From positions 1 through 15,284 of the forward strand of contig JALLAP010000321.1 in the NCBI GenBank assembly GCA_036939355.1: DNA of 15,284 nt. Direction: 5' to 3'. The translations under genes were made by a program, and so were the position numbers. Origin of the DNA: Thalassiosira profunda. Lineage: Eukaryota > Bacillariophyta > Thalassiosirophyceae > Thalassiosirales > Thalassiosiraceae. Positions 6,648 to 14,034 of this stretch are shown here, piece after piece. Under the pieces are notes generated by a model. That model saw nothing but the letters and a program-made list of their open reading frames with translations, searched no databases and had not been told where the DNA came from. How positions within the stretch are numbered: the stretch's first letter is position 1; every line of letters begins with the position of its first letter.

Positions 6648-8357
6648 ATGGCTTCAACTGCGCCCGTGAAGGAGATGGATGCGGCGGGTGATTGTTCGCC
6701 GTCGGTGGCGGCAGCAGAAGCAGGCATGCCCATTATATCAAGGGCGCAATCTCTGCCCGTCGCTGCAGGTGAATCCCATCGCTCGACAACGTCGCCTACA
6801 CGCGCCACGTTCCCGTTCAAGCCGGCGTCCGCTCTGAAAGATATGAGCAAGGCCGCTTGCGATCCATTGCCGGCTTCTTTTCGCCCGGTGGTTCCCGCGC
6901 TGTCGCTGCAGCCGCGGCGATGTGCATCCTTCCCCGTCGATATCGATACGCCGGGAAATTGCAAACCGCAATCACACAAACCACCCGAGCCCCCGGAGTG
7001 GTTGGTTGAATACGTGAAGAGGTCCTTGTCGCCGTTCCCCATACCCGTCGATTCGCCAAAAGACAGAGACTGCTGGTGGCTTCGGGAAATGGCAAAATCA
7101 ACAAAGGTGCAAGTAGAGGATGGTGGGATCGAGTTGGTAGAATCAGATGGTGAAGACATGAGTCTGATGAAAAGCTCAATCTCATTGGATGGGTCAGATG
7201 TAGCAGTGGAGGGTCCAATGCAATTATTCGATACAAAGGAATTCATTGCAACGTTGGATGCAGCCGCAGATATCACCTCCTCCTCCCCGAGTAAGCCAAA
7301 CAATCAGCTCCCTCCAGACAAGAGGCAAAAGTTGCAAGCAGAAATGATAGAGCTGAGGGCGGAAATGGAAAGTGCGACGGACATGAGTCCAGAGAAGAGA
7401 AAAAAGATGGACAAGTTGTTTCAACAGGTAGAGGGAGCAATCCAGGCCGATGGGGGAGTGAAAAGGGCAGGCGCTACATCCAACTCAGATGACCCCTCTC
7501 CAAATCACATTGATCATATCAGGCGCACAACAGTGGCTATCACTGGAGGCACGTTGACTGCAGCGGGCGTGGTGTTGATACCCTTCCCAATTATCCCTGG
7601 CGTCCTAGTGATGTACGGTGGACTGCTAGTGCTGGCTACGGAATTCGAGGGCGCAAGGGCCGCGCTGGATATTGTAAGGGACCCAATTGAGAAGTGGCTC
7701 GCAGACGACGAGCAGGGAGAGGCAAAGGCATCCAAAGACCACAATCCGCATCGCTGGGACGAATTGATGGGATGCGGGGCATGCGATTCTCGGCCGCGCA
7801 AGCAGGAGCTCGACGAGGACTTTGCAACACTAATGAACAAGAGGCCGAGTCTTGAGACAAAGGATTCTGATGGTGCAGAGAAGATGAAAAGTCCTTTGAA
7901 ACCTTTCCTCCGGAAGCTGCTCATGTTTGACTCGCAGAGCGAAGCCAAGAAGTACGACAGTGTTGTTGGAGATTCAGCTTGTGCGGATGTCAGCAGGCAT
8001 GCCAACAAGACGCCAGAGCACAATGCTACACCAGTTTCCTCGTCGTGCCATGGCGACCTCTCCGGGTGTAGAATGCTATCGTTTGATTTTGATGGGGAGG
8101 AAGACAATACAACATATCGACCTGATCGGAAGCCTGAGATAATGAACAGACTCTGCAGCGACGGCAGCATCACCTTGAACACACTGAACAACGACGTTGA
8201 TGACGAAACGATCCGGTTGTTCTCGAGGCAGAATACTGTCAACAGCTCTTACGGCAACGACGATGATTGTTGGGGAGTGAGCTTTGGTGGCTGCAATGCA
8301 CTCCTGTCATCAGAAGGTTTCCGGACGGATAGCATAACAGAGGAGGAGAAAGGATAG
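6648..8357 (+). CDS. Large mostly disordered protein with PGPGW-type membrane domain
   Basis: 569 residues from the first in-frame ATG of the frame. Residues about 294-345 contain a hydrophobic pair of helices around GVVLIPFPIIPGVLVMYGG, followed by LLVLATEFEGARAALD. This matches the PGPGW putative transmembrane family (bacterial form: hydrophobic-LPxPGPGW-GLxLLAxEFxxAR), with PFPIIPG in place of PGPGW. The flanks differ from bacterial members, which are little more than the hairpin: about 290 N-terminal residues with a conserved-looking WLVEYVKRSLSPFPIPVDSP/DCWWLREM block (about 111-150) and a short charged helix (about 221-266), and about 225 Ser/Asp-rich C-terminal residues. No enzyme motif is seen. 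It is probably a membrane-anchored protein with long regulatory tails. Localisation is unknown; no clear signal peptide. The stop is 92 bp from that of the convergent ADA2 gene. Confidence 0.75.
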   Translation: MASTAPVKEMDAAGDCSPSVAAAEAGMPIISRAQSLPVAAGESHRSTTSPTRATFPFKPASALKDMSKAACDPLPASFRPVVPALSLQPRRCASFPVDIDTPGNCKPQSHKPPEPPEWLVEYVKRSLSPFPIPVDSPKDRDCWWLREMAKSTKVQVEDGGIELVESDGEDMSLMKSSISLDGSDVAVEGPMQLFDTKEFIATLDAAADITSSSPSKPNNQLPPDKRQKLQAEMIELRAEMESATDMSPEKRKKMDKLFQQVEGAIQADGGVKRAGATSNSDDPSPNHIDHIRRTTVAITGGTLTAAGVVLIPFPIIPGVLVMYGGLLVLATEFEGARAALDIVRDPIEKWLADDEQGEAKASKDHNPHRWDELMGCGACDSRPRKQELDEDFATLMNKRPSLETKDSDGAEKMKSPLKPFLRKLLMFDSQSEAKKYDSVVGDSACADVSRHANKTPEHNATPVSSSCHGDLSGCRMLSFDFDGEEDNTTYRPDRKPEIMNRLCSDGSITLNTLNNDVDDETIRLFSRQNTVNSSYGNDDDCWGVSFGGCNALLSSEGFRTDSITEEEKG

Positions 8358-8449
8358 GAAGGGCGCACGTCAGGCACACTAGAATGATAGAAGTATGGTA
8401 CAACAGATGTAAAATTATCGCAGCTACAGAAGATCGCCTCCTTGCCTCC

Positions 8450-11400
8450 TCAGGTCTCAGAAACGGTTGGCCTCGAAGGAATCCACCCAGCCTTCAGAAC
8501 GAAATCCACCACGCCCTCAGTCTGGGTGATGTCGACCTTGAAGATTGACCGGCCTCCCTTCTGCCCTCCCGCTCCAGACGACGGGTTCCAAACGCCCTGC
8601 GCCAGCGATTCCGCAATGAGCGCCTTCTTCACATCGAGGTAGTTTTGGGGAAGCAGGCGGAGGCGCTGGCACAACCCCGCCTCCTTCTTGGACAGGAGGT
8701 CGTATCCCGGCTTGCCCTGGACGACAAACTTGTCCTCGCCTTCGCTCGCCTCCTTCTCGTCTGATTGCTCTGATTTCTTGAACTGCTTCCACACCTTCAG
8801 CGACTGGTTCGCCGCGATAGTCACAGGCCCCTCATTCGCCGATGGAATAGGAGGCGCCACGCCCGCGACCGTCGAGTCCTCCCTCGCGGCCCTCGCCGCC
8901 TCGTCGGCAGCCTTCCTCCGCTCCTCCTCCCGCTTGATCCACGCGGTCTTGTGATACTCCCGTCGCGACTTGTCCAGCTCGTACCGCTCGGCGTCGGCGA
9001 GGGACGTGATCCCAAGGCGGCGGTACATTTGCAGCTTGGCGATCTCCTTCCGCAGTCGCTTCGCCTCGAGGATTTTGCTGACGAACGCCTCGTGCTCTTC
9101 GCGGGTGTGGAAGCGGGCGAACATCCGCAGCCTTTGGACCAAGTGTCGCTNTGACGAACGCCTCGTGCTCTTCGCGGGTGTGGAAGCGGGCGAACATCCG
9201 CAGCCTTTGGACCAAGTGTCGCTCGTCCGGCGGTAACTTCCACATCTTCTCCTGGTTCTCGCGGTAGTTCAGCAGCTTGTTCTCGATGACGAACTTCCTC
9301 CGCTTCTCCCGTTCCTTGAGCTTCTTGTTGAAGATCTCTATCACGGCCAATTTGAGGTCGCGGTCGGCCTTGGTGTCGTCGGCGTTGAATTCCATCTCGG
9401 CTATAATCTTTTCGGCGTCGTTGTCCCACTCCATGTCGAAATCGCCGCGGCGGGGCATGTATCCCGCCAGCTCCGCCCCCGGAAGGTGCTTCGTATCCTC
9501 GAGGCGGGGCGGGAGGACGTTCGCCTCGTAGCCTGCCAAACCCTGCGCGCGGCGCTCCACGAACTCCTTCCGGATCCTCTCGGCGTCGGCCTTGTTCGAC
9601 GCCCCGACCGTCTGCCTGACGAAGGCTTGCTCGGAGCGGTACCACAGGTCGCGCGCCACCTCCTCGCCCTGCTTGACGCCCGTGTTGGGGAGGTAGGGGC
9701 GGGGCCACGCGGCCTCGGCTTCGGGTAGCTCGGCCGTGGGCACCGCCTCGAACTTGGTCTTGCGGAATCCGGGCGCGCGGGCGTCGTCCGCCTCAATGGC
9801 CAGGGAGGACGCAGCACTGCGACGGGGCCGCTTCCGTGCAGCCACGCCATTCTCCCCCTCGGAGCTTTCCGGTGCCGCCTCGGGCTTCTTCTCCTCTTCC
9901 TTCTCCTCCTCAGAGGCCCCTCCCTCGACGGGGACCATAGTGAACGGCGGCAGGACGTGGCCGTACCGTCCCATGAAGTCGTCGAGGTAGCGTTCCATGC
10001 ACTGCTTGTCCGTCTTGTTGCCAATCGTGTTGCTGGGACCACCGTTATTGCCGTTGCCGGAATCGCCCTCGCCGTTCGTCCCGCCGTTGATGTGCTCCGC
10101 AATGTCGGGCCAGTTGCCCAGGCCGCAGGTGAGGATGCCGTCGAGCAGGCGGAGGTCCTCCTCGGCCGTCCAGGAGGTTTTGGCATCGTCGATGACGCGG
10201 TACTGCCCGAGGCTTTTGGGGGCTTGGNTCCTCCTCGGCCGTCCAGGAGGTTTTGGCATCGTCGATGACGCGGTACTGCCCGAGGCTTTTGGGGGCTTGG
10301 CTTTCCCCGCCGTCTTTCTCTTCCTCCTCGTCGGCATTGGATTCCTCCTTCACCTCGGCGTTGGGCGCTTCCTTCTCTTCTTCCATGGGTTCAGCCTCCA
10401 TCACCTCGTCGCTCTTCTCTGCAGAGGCTACAATATCGGTCTCAACAGTATCCATACCAGTGCCTATTTCCTCCCCACCGGCCGGTTCGGAATCCACGTC
10501 CATCGCATCCTCCTTGGAATCAGCAGGCTCCTTCTCCTCCGTCGCGGGCTCCTTCTCCTCCACCACATCTTCAGCTGCTGGAAGAGGCACATCTGCGTCC
10601 TTCGTGCCTTCCCCTCCCAAATCGCCCCCCGTCCCATACTCGGCCGATGGCTTGGCCGGGCCCTCCATTTCACCCTCAGCCGATGCTACAGGCATTTCTC
10701 CCTCATTCTTGGGCGCTGCTGTCTCCCCTTCTTCCGTACCCTTGCCCTCCTCGGCCTTTGTTTCACCATCCTTGGCCACCCCCTCAGCAGACACCACCGC
10801 CTCGGCCACAACTCCCTCCTTCTTCCCCTCCCCATCCGTATCCAAATCAATCTCGATGGGCGTCGTGTCCCGCTCTCGCACCCCCCGAAACGAGGGGAAC
10901 AGCGTGTACCGCGCGCTGTCCGCAATGACGTACCCGTGCGCCGGATCGTGCCGAAAGTACGGCACCCAAATCCCGCCCACGTAACTCCCCAATGCCTCGG
11001 GATCGTCCTCCCCCGCCCCCCGGCCGCGGCTTTTGCTCTTCCTCCCCTTCTTGGGAGGGGGCTCCTCCTCCCCCGCCAATGCCTTCTCGGCCTCCCGCCG
11101 CCGAATCCTTTCCTCTTCCCGTTTGTATTTGGCCATGTTGTGATGGTCCTCCGTCGCCAGGCACTCGAGGCAGAGGTCGAAGTCCGGGCAGACCGCGCAC
11201 CGGGCGCGGGGGGCGCGGGTGAGGTCGGCCCCGCAGTAGTCGCACTCGTAGAGGCCGCGGGGCTGGGCTCCTAAGAGGACGAGGGGCTTGCGCGGGTCTT
11301 GTTCCTCCTCTTCTTCCTCCACAGCGCCATCAAGTTGCAATTCAGCGCCCGGCTCCTCTTGATTATTTTGCTCGTCATTTTCCTCTGGGGCGCGTTTGCC

Positions 11401-11637
11401 CTTGCCCCGCCCCCGTCCCCTCTTTTGGGCGGAGGCGGCCACGGCGGTAGCTGCGGCCTCAGTAGCTGCGGCCTCGGCCTCCTCCTTGGCCGTCGAATCG
11501 GTGGAGTCTACGGTCGGACGCGAGCGTCTGGAGGAGCGGGTGGCTGATGGGACCGGGGAACGCGAGCGGGTGGACACCCTTCCGCCCCTTCCGGCCTCAG
11601 CGCCGCCGGGGGGCTGGTCGGGGGCGTCGTCTGCCAT
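8450..11637 (-). CDS. ADA2: Transcriptional adaptor ADA2 (SAGA/ADA histone acetyltransferase complex)
   Basis: ADA2 links and activates the GCN5 acetyltransferase in nuclear SAGA-type complexes. Once the two 72-bp duplications (N at 10228 and 9151) are collapsed, the frame is continuous: 1013 residues, long for the family (about 430-560). Domains in order: ZZ zinc finger (C132, C135, C147, C150, C156, C159, with the final His pair at H229/H233 after a roughly 60-residue insert); a Glu/Pro/Ala-rich linker; SANT (W465 to about 531: WTAEEDLRLLDGILTCGLGNW, interrupted by a Gly/Asn insert before DKQCMERY); the ADA2 middle region (GYMPRRGDFDMEWDNDAE, MEF, RFHTREEHE, ITSLADAERYE); and a C-terminal SWIRM domain (about 928-1013, GYDLLSKKEAGLCQRLRLLPQNYL ... 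IFKVD). Start chosen at MADDAPD (11637). An in-frame ATG at 11796 would add 53 residues, but that segment overlaps an inverted repeat. Divergent from the PPPDE-PUL gene. Confidence 0.93.
9079..9223. repeat. 72-bp direct repeat around a single N (assembly artefact)
   Basis: Positions 9079-9150 and 9152-9223 are identical, separated by N at 9151. The extra 73 nt shift the ADA2 frame after FHTREEHEAFV; deleting one copy and the N restores it. Two other sites in the window have the same 72-bp size. Confidence 0.93.
10156..10300. repeat. 72-bp direct repeat around a single N (assembly artefact)
   Basis: Positions 10156-10227 and 10229-10300 are identical, with N at 10228. The break falls in the SANT domain of ADA2, just after WTAEE, and shifts the frame. 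Removing 73 nt reconnects WTAEE with DLRLLDGIL. Confidence 0.93.
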
Positions 11638-11699
11638 CGGAGGGTCGGGTGTCGGCGCTGGGCAAGGCTGGGCAGTGGGCACGGGGAGGTCGCGCGGGT

Positions 11700-11950
11700 C
11701 GATCGGTAGGTATGAGGCCAGTGGGAACTTTTTTTGGTCGATTGGGCAATCCATTGGGAACTTCATGTTCTCTACTGTAGGAACTAGTACATACATCACG
11801 TTACGGGTAAGACTCCATCACGGGTACCTGGCGTGACCGTTGACTTTTGTTAGTGAAAGCTAGTAGTTCCCACTCGAGTGGGAACTTCCCAATCGTCGGC
11901 TCAAATCCGGCCGATTGGGCAATTCCCAATGGCCTCATGCCTATCGATCG
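11700..11950. mobile_element. Foldback (inverted-repeat) element overlapping the ADA2 5' end
   Basis: The outer 28 bp at 11700-11727 and the reverse complement of 11923-11950 match at 25 of 28 positions (arms around TAGGTATGAGGCCAGTGGGAA and TAGGCATGAGGCCATTGGGAA). Further inside, looser inverted matches continue (GATTGGG, GGGAACT, AACTAGTA). The interior includes a perfect 22-bp palindrome at 11865-11886. No open frame or transposase is present, so this would be a non-autonomous foldback or MITE-like repeat. Target-site duplications are not evident. It also holds five CCAAT/ATTGG boxes, and could instead be an inverted promoter duplication. Confidence 0.5.
11865..11886. repeat. Perfect 22-bp palindrome
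   Basis: Two adjacent inverted half-sites AGTTCCCACTC / GAGTGGGAACT with no spacer, centred on CTCGAG. It is in the intergenic space between ADA2 and PPPDE-PUL, inside the foldback repeat. Candidate homodimer binding site or cruciform; function unknown. Confidence 0.85.
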
Positions 11951-11957
11951 GGCAGCT

Positions 11958-12142
11958 TAGGCTTGTGGATTTAGTGGGGGAGTTGGGGCCCCCACCTACG
12001 GCACGTGGGGGGGCTCACTAGCTTCCCCTAACAAATCCCCTTTGGTGGGAGATGCAAAGCTAGTGCCGTTTGTTCGGAGGTGGGGCCCACGTGGGGAACC
12101 CCCACCTACGGCACGACATCCCCCCTTAAATCCACAAGCCTA
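11958..12142. mobile_element. MITE-like element with 16-bp terminal inverted repeats
   Basis: TAGGCTTGTGGATTTA at 11958-11973 is the exact reverse complement of 12127-12142, and similarity continues a few bases inward. The element is 185 bp with no coding capacity. The TA at each end may be a TA target duplication, as in Tc1/mariner-type MITEs, but TA is self-complementary so this cannot be separated from the repeat itself. Inside, the 17-bp CCCCCACCTACGGCACG is directly repeated (11989-12005, 12099-12115), an inner stem CACTAGCTT/AAGCTAGTG pairs (12016-12024 with 12057-12065), and two CACGTG G-boxes occur (12002, 12088). It sits right next to the 11700-11950 foldback repeat, in the divergent promoter. 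Confidence 0.65.
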
Positions 12143-12449
12143 GCCAGCTGTTGCGTTGAGTTTGGGGAGAAGAGAGAAGTTGCAAATCACGCCCGTCACG
12201 TTCACGATTGCAGAGTGGGGAAACAAGTGTAAAGAACTCAGTGAAGCTGGTTTCGTCACGGGGTCGAAGACTTCAGGCAACCACACTCCTGCCATTGCAA
12301 CGAAGTCGACGCCCACCCACTGCGCCATAATCTCTGGATCAGTAGTACAGTCGCGCTTGCAGCTGTTAACTTTCTTCTGAGCTCGCGGTTTGGCCGGTTG
12401 CATTATATACACTTTGGACAATACCTCCACTCCACATCCAATTCCAATC
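12143..12449. other. Proximal promoter and leader of the PPPDE-PUL gene
   Basis: This 307-bp stretch lies between the MITE-like element and the ATG at 12450. No gene is supported. The frame upstream of 12450 is open only for about 60 nt without an ATG. A TATATA sequence at 12404-12409 is the only promoter signal noticed. Confidence 0.5.
12404..12409 (+). promoter_or_regulatory. Possible TATA box of the PPPDE-PUL gene
   Basis: TATATA followed by C lies 41 bp upstream of the ATG at 12450. That would give a transcription start about 15 nt before the start codon. A single weak motif; short leaders are plausible in compact genomes. Confidence 0.3.
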
Positions 12450-13971
12450 ATGAGCACCGAGGTCCAAGTTGCCCTCTACGACCTCTCCATGGGAATGGCC
12501 CGGAACCTCTCGGCCCAATTTCTCGGACCCGCCCACGCCGTGGACATGATCCCGCATACCGCCATCCTCGCCTTCGGCCAGGAGTATTTCTTCGGTCAGG
12601 GTATTGAGTGGTGCTCTCCCATGGAATTCAGACAGTCGCGTGGCATCCATCCGGTGGAGGTGAAGACCCTGGGGAGGACGGCCCGTTCCAGGCAAGAATT
12701 CGAGGATTGGTGCAGGGCACAGGCGGTCAACGGGCGCTTTGGGATGCAGAGCTACGACTTTTTCCATAACAATTGCAACAACTTTACCGAGACTGCGGCA
12801 CGGGAGGGGTTGGGGGTGAACCAGGGCGTGGACCCTTGGATCCTGGAGCTCCCGCAAAAGTTCCTGCAAAGTCCGATGGGGATGATTGTGCGGCCGATGT
12901 TGGAGTCGATGCAGATCAGTAACAATGCCCCGACCAACGTGCCCTCCCACCACTTTGCGAGCGAGCCGGCGGCTGCTTCCAGTGCTCCTGCACCGTCTGC
13001 GGCGGCAGCTTCCAATCCGTGGGCAAACATCTCTGCATCCACTCCTCCGGTCAAGCACTCCACGCCCGACGCACCCAAAACCAATCTGCTGGAGAAGCAA
13101 ACGGCTCTGTTGTCCACGGATTCAAATGTGGTGAAGGTGTGCATCGACAGGCTGAAGCCGGAGCCCGAGCAGACCGAGCTGTTGTCAAAGCTGGCCGATA
13201 CAAACGCATCATGGACGCAAGAGCAGATCAGTGCAGTACATCAGTACCTTCGGACGGTCATTGAGAGTGCACAAAATGTGCCATTTGCTCTCATGTTGCT
13301 GAGGCTCGTGGTATTGAGGCAGCCGGCAGACAAAGCCACTGCGACCAGCGAAGAAAGCACGCAATCGGGGCAGCTGGTGGCAAGCTTAATCATCGAAGAA
13401 AAACTGTCGAGCCTGGCCAACCGTTCCATGGCGTGGTGTGTGCTGAGCAACGCGGTGGGCTCCGCCCAGCCACCCAATTGGAAGGATGTGGAGGGCCACA
13501 CACTTATCCAGGTCATTGAGAAAGCATTGAGCGACTGCGATCCCTCGAAGGACGGGGCCTCGTCTCCCACGCACGCTTCCTTGAGGCAGAGCGCGGCGGC
13601 GTTCCTGTACAATTCCTCGATCTATCTGACTGTCGCCAGCGACGAGAGTGGCGATATGTCGGACTGTATGATGAGCATCCTTCTTGGGTGCCTCGAGCAC
13701 ATTCACGAACAGAAGGACGCGACCACGATCCAGCGGATGTACATGGCAGTTGGGCAGCTACTGAAGTCAAAGGAGTTTGGCGAAACGGCGGTGGAATTGG
13801 TGAAGGATTTGGGATTGCTGGATGGCGAGATTGCCACGGGAAAGGGGCACAAANGAAACGGCGGTGGAATTGGTGAAGGATTTGGGATTGCTGGATGGCG
13901 AGATTGCCACGGGAAAGGGGCACAAAGAGGTGGAGGGCTTGGCACGAGAGGTCGCGGCCTTGCTCGAGTGA
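12450..13971 (+). CDS. PPPDE (DeSI-type) cysteine isopeptidase with C-terminal PUL domain
   Basis: After the 72-bp duplication at N 13854 is collapsed, this is 482 residues, ending ...GHKEVEGLAREVAALLE with TGA 13969-13971. Residues 1 to about 150 form a PPPDE domain, a papain-like fold that removes SUMO or ubiquitin-like modifiers: VALYDLSMGMARNLS, catalytic His36 in IPHTAILAFGQEYFFG, and Cys109 in FHNNCNNFT, both intact; the helix LPQKFLQSPMGMIVRPMLESMQ closes the domain as in DeSI-1. An Ala/Ser/Pro-rich linker (about 155-225) leads to a PUL domain (about 226-482), the Armadillo-like fold of PLAA/Ufd3/Lub1 that binds the C-terminus of Cdc48/p97. The combination suggests a Cdc48-linked desumoylating or deubiquitinating enzyme; that role is inferred from the families. 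Start is a clear ATG with a possible TATA box 41 bp upstream. Confidence 0.92.
13782..13926. repeat. 72-bp direct repeat around a single N (assembly artefact)
   Basis: Positions 13782-13853 and 13855-13926 are identical, with N at 13854. The break truncates or frameshifts the last 14 residues of the PPPDE-PUL protein; removing one copy and the N restores a frame ending at 13971. Confidence 0.93.
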
Positions 13972-14034
13972 CCTGCAGAGAACTGACTTGTGTTTGGTAC
14001 ACCTGAAAAGTTGTTGTGATAAATGAATGATGTT

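Noticed and set aside
6560..7303. 247-codon minus-strand open frame opposite the PGPGW-type gene
   Set aside because: Ser-rich antisense frame with no ATG-supported start or domain; shadow of the plus-strand coding sequence.
8832..9708. Frameshifted Arg/Pro-rich proteins across the Ns
   Set aside because: They are read in the wrong frame after the 72-bp assembly duplications and are not real products.
9079..10300. True tandem duplications inside ADA2
   Set aside because: Exact identity, the constant 72-bp size and the single N between copies indicate an assembly error.
10253..10984. Ser/Pro-rich plus-strand open frame opposite ADA2
   Set aside because: It is the complement of the acidic Glu/Ala-rich linker of ADA2, where antisense frames stay open because of composition.
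11721..11886. GTGGGAA motifs as CSL/RBP-J (Notch-type) binding sites
   Set aside because: They lie within the inverted-repeat arms and palindrome, and algae have no Notch pathway; repeat structure explains the recurrence.
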